NCBI GenBank assembly: GCA_963576735.1
Contig: OY755173.1
Span: 13,114,873-13,178,872, forward strand
DNA length: 64,000 bases
Origin: Bedellia somnulentella
Taxonomy: Eukaryota; Arthropoda; Insecta; Lepidoptera; Bedelliidae
Direction: 5' to 3'
Numbering within the stretch: position 1 is the stretch's first letter; each line of letters starts with the position of its first letter. A program made the translations under genes and the position numbers. The notes below the pieces were generated by a model. It worked only from the letters and a program-made list of their open reading frames with translations. It did not search any database and was not told where the DNA came from. Shown piece after piece: positions 22,035-32,679 of the stretch.

Positions 22035-22289
22035 TTATAGAGTTAGAGCTTCCCTGTAAACAATATTTGACGTTGTTGTATTTTGGGGCAGCAAAATAAG
22101 TTGATGTTCAGGAGCTCCCATCCGCGACAGGCCAACGTACAGTTGACCGTGAGTAAAACAATTCTTTCGCAGGTTAATCCCTACTAATTTGAAGGTTTGG
22201 CCTTGGGACTTATTAATTGTTGAAGCAAAATATGTTTTAACCGGAAATTGTAGCCGTTTAAATGGAATTGGCAGATAAGTTGGGATCAT
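22035..22289 (-). pseudogene. Helitron PIF1-type helicase, C-terminal remnant
   Basis: 84 codons contain TINKSQGQTFKLVGINL and HGQLYVGLSRMG, the helicase V/VI motif region of Helitron Rep/Hel proteins, ending NIVYREALTL-stop. The upstream Rep and Walker motifs are absent. It was part of the Rep/Hel enzyme that unwinds the donor strand during rolling-circle transposition. It is a fragment with no independent role. Confidence 0.85.
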
Positions 22290-22449
22290 CGGTATCCTCG
22301 GTATATGAGCTAATTGACCGGCTGCTGGGCCAGTGATAATAGTCGCTACAATTAAATTTTGCTTTAACTCTTTGATAAGCAGCCTCCCGTACCCCTTCGT
22401 GACGCCTGCAACAACTTACTATGCATAGCTAATCGAGCGGAGTTTTATA

Positions 22450-22700
22450 CATACATACATACATATACTCACGGCTATAATTCCCTAGAAGGGGTAGCCA
22501 GAGCCAAGGAATTATAAATTCCTCAGCCACTTTTGGAAGTTGAGTGGGAAAAAGGCGGTAAAATAAAGGTTTTTGGTGATGGGTCTCCAACCGCATCGCC
22601 CAAAAATCCAATAAAAAGCCCCAATACCCTTAGTCGCCTCTTACGACACCCGTGAGTAGAAAGGGGTAGCGACATTCTAAGCCGGCACTACACGGCACGG
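22450..22700 (-). repeat. Full family-A repeat nested in the Helitron
   Basis: A complete minus-strand copy with a CATACATACATACATA tail at the left and CTAAGCCGGCACTACACGGC at the right. Confidence 0.8.
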
Positions 22701-23349
22701 AGTTTTATCTATTTTTTTAATTCGAGATAACTTTCGAATGGAATGTTCGAATCGAATAATTCAAAAAGTAATATAAGAGTATTGAAGTAGTTTGAAATAA
22801 TAAATATGTTTTTGTATAAGGATTAGATAGGTACAAATAAAGAGCCTTTTCTAAAGCAGGATTATAATTTAATTTTTAAATAATTTTATATAATGACGCT
22901 TGTTGTGAGATAACTGTAATAGTTAGAGACATGCTGTTCGGGCATTTTTTAGATAATGATGTGTTCTATAAAGTTGTAGTACATAATTTTATTCTATTGT
23001 CAATAGTTTTCGCAGCGAACGCGATGTAACGATTTTTTTTTTGTTATTTCTTTAACACCTTGGGTTACATTTTTGAAGTTTACGTAAGGATCCCTAATTT
23101 TTTGAAAATGAAATATAACCTATGTCACTCAGGAATAGTGTAGCATCAAAACAGTGAAAGAATTTTTCAAATCCGTCCAGTAGTTTTGGAGCCTATTCAA
23201 TTCAAACAAACAAACAAAAAATCAAACCTTTCCTCTTTATAATATTGGTATAGATGAATCTGAGTTACAATCTCATACCAAAACTCATTAAGTTGTACCT
23301 ATTTTAGGGCTAACTTGATCTGTGTCATATGTCCGTGTATATTTATTTA

Positions 23350-23470
23350 TGCATACCTTTATAAAGATAAAGATATTTATTACAAGAAAAACACATTACA
23401 TTGCAATTTACAATGATTCACGCACTAGGCATTGCCTGTATCGCATGAATCTATTTATGAAATTAAATTG
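23350..23470 (-). repeat. Possible LINE 3' end
   Basis: The minus strand ends in GTAATAAATATCTTTATCTT, a polyadenylation-like AATAAA followed by an imperfect A/T repeat, as at LINE 3' ends. There is no coding part. Confidence 0.3.
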
Positions 23471-23473
23471 AAC

Positions 23474-23540
23474 AACACCTCTGCCAACCCCTTCGGGGAT
23501 ATTCGGCGTGAACGTGTATGTTATATTATGTTATGTTATT
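23474..23540 (+). repeat. SINE-B tail fragment
   Basis: CTCTGCCAACCCCTTCGGGG then GGCGTGAACGTGTATG and a TTATGTTATG tail. This is only the last 65 bp or so of SINE-B. Confidence 0.7.
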
Positions 23541-24529
23541 TCGTTCAAACACTATGAAAAGCAAAGATAAGTTTACATTTTGATTCCGGCTCGAAAATTA
23601 TACATATTAGTTTTGATATTTTGCTACTACAAAACCCGAGTTGGACTCGCCCATGCCCAATTTTTAGACAGGCATAGTATAGTATACACTCGCTTCATGA
23701 CGTCATTGTCACTTTAATTACTTGCAGAGCACGTCAAAGCATGTGATCTTATCTCACTCCCAAAACCTACTCAATGCCTTGGCATACTCATGGCTTCCTT
23801 TTGCTTCCTGTGATTAAAATATGATATGATTTCAAGCAAATAGTTATGGTTACTAACAAAATACTTAATCATATTTTAGATATAGTTAATGCATTTTGGA
23901 AATCATTATTATAATCAGTCAAGCAAGAGACGTCGACAGTTGAGAAGAGAGAACAGAGGCCTCCTACATTGATTTCCGCAATGACAGTTTGCTTGCCACG
24001 ACAATCAAGTCGTTGGTCCACTTTGAATGTTGCCTACCCACACCGGGTCAACCAGAACTTGCCCGCCCCACCAGGATATTTGAGCCACAAGTCCGTAATC
24101 GGCTCTAGGTGCACGAGTACTGTTTAAAGTTTTGTTATTGCAACTCTTATTTTTTTAATGTCTTGCAGAGGCATAGGCTAAGGCAATCTAAGTGTCGAAA
24201 CCGTGGTTTTGTTCCTTGAAATAAGGAACAAAACTACGACTATCACTTACATCACCATTTAGGTTAAAAAAATATGTCAAAAAGTGATTGCTTTTCGCTT
24301 TTTCGCCACACACTTAATTTTAAACTCATAAAATAATGTTTAACCTTTATATTAGGTTTAAATGATTGCTTTCCAGCCCGGTCGCGGGTGGGCCAGTCTT
24401 CACTCCCCAACTTGGCGCCGACGAAGGGTTGAAGCAACAATTTTCACATCAAACTATACAACGGGTATATTTTGTTTATTTTCACTTACATGCACATACT
24501 GATACACAATAAATAAGTTAATAAATAAC
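23541..24529. other. Unassigned; GC-richer patch and LTR-like fragment
   Basis: About 23930-24127 is GC-richer and open for some 65 plus-strand codons (PGYLSHKSVIGSRCTSTV end), with no domain I know. Around 24376-24430, GGTCGCGGGTGGGCC and ACTTGGCGCCGACGAAGG resemble an LTR edge with a primer-binding-site-like TGGCGCC, possibly a gypsy-type remnant. Both readings are weak. Confidence 0.25.
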
Positions 24530-24715
24530 ACATGGCTATAAATCCTAAAAAAGCATAATCAGAGATTAGAATTGGAATTTCCTCAGCCTCTTATGAAAGT
24601 ATGCTTAGTGAAGAGTCTCCAGTCACATCGCCCAAAAATCACTTAAGAAGCCCCCAAATACCTAAGTAGTTTCTAAGGCACTCACGGGAAGAAATGAGTT
24701 TGCGCCATTCTAAGC
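24530..24715 (-). repeat. Diverged family-A repeat
   Basis: Ordered but weak matches: ATGGCTATAAATCCTAAAA, AATTTCCTCAGCCTCTTATG, TCACATCGCCCAAAAATCAC, CACTCACGGGAAGAAATG. Confidence 0.55.
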
Positions 24716-24870
24716 GAATATTTTCAATATAATGAAAACAGTTCTTGATTGAGCTTGAGAGAATTGAGATTCATGATAGGCTAAATTGCTGTCTCAGTTT
24801 ATATTGGTATGTATAAAATCATATCATTTTCAAGGAGCAATTCACAACCAATTATGTGTAATATATCAAA

Positions 24871-24915
24871 CTAGTTGACCTGCGCAACTTCGTCTGCGTG
24901 AGATAAGATAAATCA
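24871..24915 (-). mobile_element. Helitron 3' end fragment
   Basis: On the minus strand it ends CACGCAGACGAAGTTGCGCA...CAACTAG before T, matching the CTAG terminus and hairpin region of the two Helitrons to its left. The element to its right cannot be followed. Confidence 0.5.
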
Positions 24916-25167
24916 TCATCAGAACTTTTAAGTATTTCAGACGTGATTGACTATCGAACGTTTAGTCAATTAAATATTTTACTTCTTCATGGAAGTATGT
25001 TGTCCCTCTGTGGTACTATGTACACAGTTGAAACAAATCAACTTTAATACGATTAAAACTAAATTTTTATATATGTAAAATAACAACTATTATGTCTGTT
25101 GTGTTAACTGCCGGTGTGCCTTATTTAAATAAATAAATAAATAAATTATTACGTCCAGAAATGAGAA

Positions 25168-25541
25168 CATAACAAAACATAAACATAAACGTTCACGCCG
25201 AATATCCCCGAAGGGGTTGGCAGAGGTACTAATACTTCTGAACATCACGTGATTTTGTCACCTGGTGATCAGAGTACCCACTTTTTGCATGGTCAGTGTA
25301 CTCACGTGTTAGGGGGCAGGCCTATCGCCGTTTTGTACGAATACACTGTCACATGACTAAGTACAACTCAGCCATGTGGGTTCCCTCACGATGTTTACCC
25401 TCACCGTTAACAACCGTGATAAATTAACCACACATATATCTTTAGAAAAGACAAATTGGTGTAGGCCCGACCCGGGATTTGAACACTAGTTGTTTGCACG
25501 ATAACCGGTGTTCTACCCATTGAGCTATCACGTCGTCATCG
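25168..25541 (-). mobile_element. Full-length SINE-B
   Basis: A complete tRNA head, body and ATGTT-like tail. The exact target duplication GAAATGAGAA lies at 25158-25167 and 25542-25551. A LINE-like tail of (AAAT)n lies just to its left at about 25120-25145. Confidence 0.9.
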
Positions 25542-25701
25542 GAAATGAGAAAGGCACTAATATTTACACGAGACCACACCGAAAAGATTGGAAATAGAAA
25601 ACCTAATGTCTGTCTATGGACTATCTAATCTATTCCTAAATAGACTAGATTAAAATATCCTTGGTGTATGAAATTCAAAATCATCCTAAACACAACCCAA
25701 T

Positions 25702-25929
25702 CACGGACCTACACCAATTTGCCTTCTCTAAAGTCATATATGTGGTTAATTTATCATGGTTGTTAACGGTAAGGGACACATCGTGACGAAACCCACATGG
25801 CTAAGTTATAGTTATTCGTAGAAAACGGCAATAGCTTATCCCCTATCACGTGAGTACTTTCCAAGCAAAACGTGGGTACTCTGAACATCAGGCCAACCCC
25901 TTCGACGATATACGGCGTGAATGTTCGGT
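25702..25929 (+). mobile_element. 5'-truncated SINE-B
   Basis: It begins in the body at GGACCTACACCAATTTGCC and continues to GGCGTGAATGTTCGG. The tRNA head is missing and an internal stretch after AACATCAGG is deleted. Confidence 0.75.
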
Positions 25930-26834
25930 TGTGTCTTTGAGTCTTTATAGGAAAGGACGTATTAAGTTCGAGCACTCGATAGAAAATTAAGATGATTAAG
26001 TATTTTAAAGGGCATCTCTGTCCGGGCCACTATCACGGTAATAGTTAATACGAAAGTAAGATATGGTAAGGTTACACTAATCAAACTTTCCTTAAATGGC
26101 TTATGTCCCTCGGTGGTTGTGACGAAGATCAATAACTTAAAGTTTAAAATCTAAAACTGACTTCTTCTAAGCGTTTTACAACGAAGTATCTACGAGTCTT
26201 TCACTTTGTTTTAATTTTGGCCAAGTGAGAATTACATTGAGTTGACCTGATTATATAAGATTAATAAAATTGCTACTTATACATTTCGATGACATAATTT
26301 AATTAATGCTATATCCAATACCAGTTATACTTAATTACGTCTAAATATAAATAATATTGGATGATTAATTGGTTTCTTTTTTATATTTGGCTCATACAAT
26401 TTTGTTCCCAGTCGGGGAACAAAAATTGGAAACAAAATAAGATTGGATGTGAAACAAGATCGGTGAGCCAGGTAAATTATAAAAAGTCTTAACTTTGGCA
26501 TTCACTATTAAAGAGCACAACGAGGCTATTTCTAGCATAAATTGTACATCAATTGAGTAGTAAATATACCGAGAAGTAGTTATAAGATGATTCGAAAAAT
26601 CGTTTAAAAATGTTATTTCTAGGTAATGCTAGTACTTGTAGTATCGCTTTTGTACTTTAACCTGTAGAAGCACAATTCGCAGAGAAGAAAATTTATAATT
26701 TAAAAAAATACTAATGAATTCAGCAAAAAAATCTGTTATAAAATAAAAAAACAATAATTGCACAGTGCTTTAGGAATTTTAAATTTCTAGTTTAATTCCC
26801 TGGATCAAAATTGATATATCATTATTTTTTTTAG
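25930..26834 (+). other. Unassigned, likely intron upstream of the channel exon
   Basis: AT-rich with no recognised repeat. It ends in the T-rich acceptor TTTTTTTTAG at 26834. I saw no further channel exons here. Confidence 0.35.
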
Positions 26835-27059
26835 GATTCGCCAATTCTGGATACGAGGCCGGCTAGTGATCGTCCCAGAAACATCGGAGCGCGGTTTGCA
26901 GCCGCGATTGATCGGGCCATCATGTTCTGTGGCGCCCAACATGGGGCTATCGACAGATACGCTCTCATTGGCTTCCCCATAAGTTTCGTACTCTTCACGA
27001 TTATTTATTGGACAACCTATCTCAGTGAAGCACACCGCGCATCGCGGGACGGACCATGA
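26835..27059 (+). CDS. Terminal exon of a Cys-loop ligand-gated ion channel subunit
   Basis: After the acceptor TTTTTTTTAG, 74 codons read DRPRNIGARFAAAIDRAIMF, then AIDRYALIGFPISFVLF, TIIYWTTYL and a short polar tail before TGA. An 'ID+Y...FP..F..F...YW..YL' end is the M4 transmembrane helix of pentameric ligand-gated channels, closest in feel to insect chloride channels (GluCl/HisCl/GABA class). The preceding basic region would be the end of the M3-M4 loop. No other exons were found in the window, so they may lie left of it, which would place CAD inside or between its introns. The subtype cannot be told from M4 alone. A duplicated stray exon is the alternative. Confidence 0.65.
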   Translation, partial: DSPILDTRPASDRPRNIGARFAAAIDRAIMFCGAQHGAIDRYALIGFPISFVLFTIIYWTTYLSEAHRASRDGP

Positions 27060-27190
27060 AACTGAAAAACCTGTGCATAAGTCAATTATAAGTACTCGAT
27101 ACTTACGTGGACTTTTAAGTTTAGATAAATGCTAGTCGACTCAGTGATTGTGATACAACAATTATTTATAGTGTATCAAAGAGCTACGTC

Positions 27191-27196
27191 AATAAA
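27191..27196 (+). terminator. Candidate polyadenylation signal of the channel gene
   Basis: AATAAA about 130 bases after the stop codon of the channel-like exon. Confidence 0.45.
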
Positions 27197-27969
27197 GCCG
27201 TCCAAAGGACAGTGCCTTATTTATGGTGTGTGACGATAAATTAATTAATTATTGGTTATTAAATTAAGATGGCTAAAGGGACCATTTAAAATCTTAAAAC
27301 ACTATTTAATTCAATAATCATGTTCAGATCGGTAGAAAATATATTGTCTCGTAGAGCAATAAGGTTCCTTTTGCCATGTGATTTTCTATTTTATAAGTAT
27401 TTTAAGTGCAACCACAATTTTATTCATAACTATATGACATATAAAAATTGTATATATTATCACAGAAAAAAATATTATCAATTTAATAACTGGAAAGTCA
27501 GGCGTGAGGACTGTTATGCCTTCAGAAATAAAAATAAAGTTCGATAAAAAACGGATAATTTATTACTATCATGTACTTACTTACGATAGGGAAATATAAC
27601 TGTAGATGTCTTCTACAATTGTATTTTGTGTGTATCTGTTATTGTAAATCACACTATCGAGCAATACAATAGTTGAAAATATGACATTCTTGACTTAAAT
27701 GTGATTGATTAAATTAATTACATTATGATTTCATTCAATACTCAGTAATTTGATTTCAGCTACATATCAGTGTTATGAGGCTTTAAGACTAAGGAGCAGT
27801 TGAATTGTGTTTGTGTTCACTATTACATAGCTCTATTGAATTATCGAGCGAACTTTAGCCGAATCAAACTTTTTAAGCAGTAAACATTTTGTTCTTGACA
27901 TGAGGTACAAATTTCAATCGACGACGTAACGTTTACGGACGGAATTATCTATTTTTTCTTCATTCTTCT
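27197..27969. other. Unassigned AT-rich DNA
   Basis: No motif-bearing frame. A 75-codon plus-strand open frame at 27320-27547 has no recognisable domain and is probably chance. Confidence 0.4.
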
Positions 27970-28302
27970 TCTATCTTATTTATTATAAAGTAAACGATTC
28001 TATGAACCTTGCATATATTTACAGTCATGCAAATATACTCAATTCCCTACATCAGTCCTGAAATCCCATCTAAGTTGGCAGATTGACCCCAATATAGACA
28101 ACTTCTTTCAATCGCTTCGTTCATATATATTTTTTGTTATACTAATTATTTTATTCTTCTCATTAGAAGGGACCGTTTTAGAGCATTAATCAATTTTTTA
28201 ACAAAAAAATACACACTCCTACATTGTTTATTGCACCAAATAAAAGCCTTTTAACCAATTTAAACTACTCGACGGTGTTTAAGAAAGATATGAAGAAGAT
28301 AT
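27970..28302. repeat. Segment B, first part (inverted duplicate of about 57030-57390)
   Basis: Reverse-complement match to 57030-57390, for example ACTACTCGACGGTGTTTAAG, CAGATTGACCCCAATATAGA and AAAGTAAACGATTCTATGAA. Segment B continues at 31847-32679 and 40205-40876 once the two large insertions are removed. Confidence 0.85.
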
Positions 28303-28484
28303 ATGTTGAGATGGTTTGGGCACATAGAGAGGATGGATGATAGAAAATTGGTAAAAGGGATCTATAGAGCTAGTGTGGATGGTAATGTTAGTAGAGGACG
28401 ACCACGGAGAACACACTTGGACCAAATTGAGAGTGTGCTCAAAAAGGCTGGCGTCCGAAGTATGAAGAATAAAAGAGCATGTAT
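28303..28484 (+). pseudogene. RTE-type LINE, ORF2 C-terminal fragment (left copy)
   Basis: Reads MLRWFGHIERMDDRKLVKGI, then RGRPRRTHLDQIESVLKKAG and MKNKRACM before joining SINE sequence. It is nearly identical to 31553-31736 and keeps the reading frame the other copy has lost. Confidence 0.8.
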
Positions 28485-28487
28485 GAG

Positions 28488-28639
28488 CCGTTTTGTACGA
28501 ATACACTGTCACATGACTTAGTACAACTCATCCATGTGGGTTTCCTCACGATGTTTTCCCTCACAGTTAACAACCATGATAAATTAACCACACATATGAC
28601 TTTAGAAAAGACAAATTGGTGTAGGCCCGACCCAGGATT
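28488..28639 (-). repeat. SINE-B body fragment
   Basis: GCCGTTTTGTACGAATACAC through GTGTAGGCCCGACCCAGG. Both head and tail are missing. Confidence 0.75.
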
Positions 28640-28691
28640 GGAATTCACGCCCTTCTGTTGAAACTTCACTTTGTATAAAATATATAAACTG

Positions 28692-30757
28692 GGGAACAAA
28701 ATCCAACTTTTTTTTTGTTTTATGAGATATTTGAACTGTTTTCGACTAATTTGACGTCTCTGATTTCAAATCTACCCTCAGTTTTTCTCTAGCAGCTCTC
28801 GTTTTTTAAATACAGCTACCCCCCAATAATTTGCCAATTTCGATCTCAAATCGTTTTTGTAGTGTTGTAAACAACAACTTATCGGGAATAAATCGATATG
28901 TCTACGTTAAGGAGAACCTGTTTGAACGATCCAAATAGATTTTGTGCTATTTGTGGCGAGTACATGTTTAAAGAGTGTCGTGTAAGTGCGTCTGACAATG
29001 TAAAAAAAGCATACTTGGAGTACTTTGGAATGCCATTACCAATTAATAGTAAGTCCTGGATCCCAAATTTCGTATGTGGAAGTTGTGTATCATCACTGCG
29101 TTTATGGGTAAGCAAAAAAAGACCCACAATGAAGTACAAAAGCCCAATGATTTGGCGAGAACCAAGTAATCATCACGATGATTGCTATTTTTGTGTTGTA
29201 AACATCAACGGAATCAACCGCAAAAATTGGTCCCAATGGGTTTATCCTAATTAAAACTCTGCTATAAGACCAACCTTGAGTATCGCTGTGTCCAATCCAC
29301 AACCTGGACCCTCTAGAATATCACAATGTGATGATATTTTGGTAGGCAATGACGATGGAGACAGTGACTTTCCTGATGACACGAAACCTCGACTATTAAA
29401 TCAAAATGACCTGGACGAGTTAATTAGAGACCTTGGGCTATCAAAAAAGGGATCCGAACTCTTAGCTTCACGGCTTAAAGAAAGAAACCTGACAACTTTA
29501 GGGACTAATGTCTCAATATACCGGACAAGAGAAAAACAATTAATTCCTTTTTTTTCTGAAGAAGATGATTTTGTGTTTTGCACCAACATTCCTAGATTGA
29601 TGCTTGAAATGGGATTAATAAAGTATAATCCGAAGCACTGGCGGTTGTTTATTGACTCCTCTAAGCGGAGACTTAAATGTGTTCTTCTACATAATGGCAA
29701 CAAAATGGCATGTTTGCCCATAGCACATTCTACGAAAGTAAAAGAAGAATATCCTACCATAGCCTTAGTTATGGAAAAAAATAAATACGTGGAACATAAG
29801 TGGATGATATGTGTCGATCTAAAGATGGTTAATTTTCTTTTGGGTCAGCAGAGCGGATATACTAAGTACCCCTGTTTTATGTGTCTTTGGGATAGCCGTG
29901 ATAGGGCAAACCACTGGACTAAGAAAGTTTGGCCTACAAGGGATGCTCTAGTTCCGGGTAGTATGAACGTAATAAACACTCCTCTAGTAACCAGAGATCA
30001 CATTATTTTACCACCGCTTCATATAAAATTGGGACTTATCAAACAGTTCGTCAAAGCTTTACAGAAAGATGGACAATGTTTCAAATATCTCAGGAAAGTT
30101 TTTCCAAAATTGAGTACAGAAAAAAATTAAGCAGGCATATTTGATGGTCCTCAAATTAGGGAGTTGAAAAAAGACCCGAAATTTGTCGAGTGTATGACCG
30201 ATGTAGAGAAATCTGCTTGGAATGAATTTGTTTGGGTGGTACAAAATTTCTTAGGAAATAAAAAGTTACCGGACTATGCGCAACATATTAAACAGCTGAT
30301 GATGAACTTTCAGAGGCTTGGATGCAATATGAGCATCAAATTGCACTTCCTCTTTAGCCATTTAGATCGATTTCCAGAAAATTTAGGTGATTTCAGTGAA
30401 GAACAAGGTGAACGCTTTCATCAGGATATACGCACTATGGAAGAACGGTACCAGGGCCGCTGGAATATAAATATGATGGCTGATTACTGCTGGAGCATAC
30501 AAAATAGTGTAAAAGATCCTGTTCATGTTAGAAAAGCATATAAAAGAAAGTTTTTTCCACGTTAATTAGTCAAAATATAATGATTTGGTAAGAAATATGA
30601 GTTTTTTCTAAAAAAAATTATATCTGAAATATTTAAAAAACTAGAGCTGCTGGCAAAGGATGGACTTCAGATTCAGAATCAGCGAGTCAAACAAATTTAA
30701 GAACGATCATCAAGGTTCATAAAACAAAACCTGTGTTCCCCAATCAGCATTTAAACA
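28692..30757 (+). mobile_element. Candidate DNA transposon around a dead transposase-like gene
   Basis: Weak terminal inverted repeats flank the gene. The left end reads TGGGGAACAAAATCC and then TTTGTTTTATGAG. The right end, read inward, is TGGGGAACACAGG then TTTTGTTTTATGA. About 2.07 kb lie between. No clean target duplication was found, and the TIRs are imperfect, so the boundaries are provisional. Confidence 0.5.
28898..30565 (+). pseudogene. Arthropod-wide transposon-type protein, two in-frame stops
   Basis: One continuous frame of 556 codons is interrupted only by TAA at 29252-29254 and 30128-30130. The N-terminus has paired cysteines (CAICGEYMFKEC, CGSCVSSL, CYFC), like a treble-clef or zinc-binding module. 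The middle contains ADLGLSKK-type GSELLASRLKERNL, LFIDSSKRRLKCVLLHNGN and LGQQSGYTKYPCFMCLWDSR. The C-terminus contains PPLHIKLGLIKQFVKAL, SEEQGERFHQDI and RYQGRWNINMMADYCW. I recognise this as a widespread, intronless, uncharacterised arthropod family, probably the product of a DNA transposon. No frameshift is seen over 1.67 kb, so inactivation is recent. It encodes no known host function. Confidence 0.7.
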
Positions 30758-30865
30758 GAATAAAGATTTTACCACTACATTGATTGTGTTTGTACATGTG
30801 TATGTGTAGCTGTGTAGTGTAAATGGAATTTACAGTATTTTAATGTTTGTATCTGCTTTATTTAG

Positions 30866-31336
30866 GGTTCTTCAAGTTCCTTCCCTACAATTTCTGTTCC
30901 CACTTCCTCTCCATCCGGTCTTCAATCTTTTCCCCAACCTTCCTATAACATCATCAATTTAACTCTACCTCGAACTCAATTCCAAGATGCCTCTCCCTCT
31001 ATTACTTCTGACTGTCTTCCAGAATCTTTTTTAATCAGTGAACCTCCACAATTATCATCAGTTTCTCCTCCTCCTGAATCAATTTCTCCTCCTCGACTTG
31101 ATTCAATTTCTCCTCCTCTTGAATCACCTTTAATTATTTCTACAGAATTATATTCTCCCAATCCTAACCCCAATCCTCACTCAAATCCTAACCTAACCCC
31201 CCCATCCACCAGCTCCAAATCAGGAAAAGGAAAAAAAAGAAGGAACCCTAAACCGCCTAGAGTGGTTCCGGATAAGTTTATCCAGCTGCAGGTGGAAAGC
31301 AATGAAATCGCCAAAGAAAATTCGTCCACCAATCAA
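30866..31336 (+). CDS. Possible captured exon, Pro/Ser-rich then basic
   Basis: Lies between an acceptor-like TTTATTTAG and a donor-like GTAATT and is open for 157 codons. It is rich in SPPPESISPPRLDS-type repeats and NPNPN. It ends in a basic KSGKGKKRRNPKPPRVVPD and FIQLQVESNEIAKENSSTNQ. Composition resembles the tail of Myb/SANT-like or MADF-type regulatory proteins, but no domain can be named. It may be a transduced host exon inside the LINE insertion. Confidence 0.35.
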
Positions 31337-31426
31337 GTAATTATTTGCTTTATTTATGTATTGGATTTTTTTCGAGGGAGGTTGGTTTGATTATTTTAAA
31401 TAAATATAATCAGATCACTATTTCTC

Positions 31427-31488
31427 ACTCGGTCACATAATCTAACATCAGAAAAAATTGTAATGTTAGATTATGTGACCGAGTGAGA
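31427..31488. repeat. 29-bp inverted repeat at the RTE 5' junction
   Basis: CTCACTCGGTCACATAATC and its reverse complement surround about 14 bases. The right arm is the first RTE coding sequence and the left arm is its inverted duplicate. This is the arrangement expected from twin-primed 5' inversion. Confidence 0.8.
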
Positions 31489-31846
31489 AATGGTGTTATT
31501 CGTGAAAAGTGTGGTGTGAAAGATGATATTGTAAGAAAGATAGAAAAAGGAATGTTGAGATGGTTTGGGCACATAGAGAGGATGGATGATAGAAAATTGG
31601 TAAAAGGGATCTATAGAGCTAGTGTGGATGGTAATGTTAGTAGAGGACGACCACGGAGAACACACTGGACCAAATTGAGAGTGTGCTCAAAAAGGCTGGC
31701 GTCCGAAGTATGAAGAATAAAAGAGCATGTATGAAAAGATTGATGGATGTAAACGAAGCTAGAGAGGTTTGTCAGGATCGTGCGAAGTGGCGATCAATAG
31801 TCTCTGCCTACCCCAATGGGAACTAATGGCGTGAGTATATGTATGT
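31455..31846 (+). mobile_element. RTE-type LINE 3' end (right copy)
   Basis: Reads CDRVRNGVIREKCGVKDDIV, then MLRWFGHIERMDD, and in another frame DRAKWRSIVSAYPNGN-stop, followed by GTGAGTATATGTATG. One base missing near 31665 (ACACTGG against ACACTTGG in the left copy) causes the shift. It is a 5'-truncated reverse-transcriptase tail. Confidence 0.85.
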
Positions 31847-31859
31847 ATGAAGAAGATAT

Positions 31860-32679
31860 CTTATGTGCGTGACCATATCGGAAGTGTCTTAATTCGTCGT
31901 ATTATTACATTTGCTTTTCCACTCCATGGGATAGCCTTCCATTAAACGTTATCAGACTTTAAATGTGCACTCAATTTAAAGCTGTGTAAATAACAATTAC
32001 GTCCATTCTTTACCTTATGAATACAGATGAATCTAGTCACCAAATATCTTGGGCACATTGCTACTTAAACTAAAGTGTAAGAGAGAATATTTCGATTAAT
32101 ATATAAATAAATAATTCATAAGCAATAAATAGTAATATAACTCAAAGTTTAAAGGCAATTTATGAAATTGTGGTTTCGGTAACTGTGAATTTAGGTAGTT
32201 ACTTGTAAAGAAATATTTATTGTTAATTCATTTAAATATAAGCTCTGTAAATAATAAGATTTATCTATTTAGTTAGCACAAAGAATCACTATTTATTAAG
32301 CACAAAACCATTATGTAACAATAGAGAGCAGTATTTATGTATATATGCATATATTGATATATTTTCATGTTCAATAGTGCTGTTCAACAGTTTATCTAAA
32401 TGATATTTAAAACAGTTTCTGCAAAAGGGTTTATTAAATTGTAAAGGGCATCTCCTCACATCACACAGCTATTAGACTCTGATTCTTACTAGATCAAAAG
32501 AGACGGAATAAACGGGAATGCAGTAAAAGTGCATTAAATTTAGTTTTATTTAATAACATCAAAATTAAAGTTGTAGACGTAATTTAGTAAATATTCATAC
32601 AAAATGATTTTATATCTATGTAATCCCAGTGTAGCTTTTACGTTATTATAAAAATGTATCATGTTGTAAAAACATTGTT
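31860..32679. repeat. Segment B, second part
   Basis: Reverse-complement match to about 55302-57030, interrupted there by the 895-bp element. It ends TAAAAACATTGTT, exactly where the Helentron begins. No gene is recognised inside. Confidence 0.8.

Larger units (their letters stand above)
21563..23254 (-). mobile_element. Helitron, 1,692 bp, with helicase remnant and nested repeats
   Basis: The minus strand starts TCTATACCAATATTATAAAG and ends ACCCGAGCGAAGCCGGGACG...GCTGCTAG before T, with the hairpin CCCGAGCGAAGCCGGG. It carries a helicase C-terminal remnant at 22035-22289 in the same orientation. Two family-A copies are nested at 21688-21950 and 22450-22700. It is the same lineage as the element at 20042-20998, and the remnant ties that lineage to classic TC...CTAG Helitrons. 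Confidence 0.82.
28303..31846 (+). mobile_element. Composite RTE-type insertion, 3.54 kb
   Basis: Flanked by an exact 13-bp duplication ATGAAGAAGATAT (28290-28302 and 31847-31859). Segment B' near 57035 has the uninterrupted site. The left end is internal RTE coding sequence and the right end is a normal RTE 3' terminus with a TATG tail. Between them lie a SINE-B piece, a dead transposase-like gene and a Pro/Ser-rich exon-like stretch. One target duplication around the whole suggests a single chimeric insertion or a later internal rearrangement. Confidence 0.75.
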
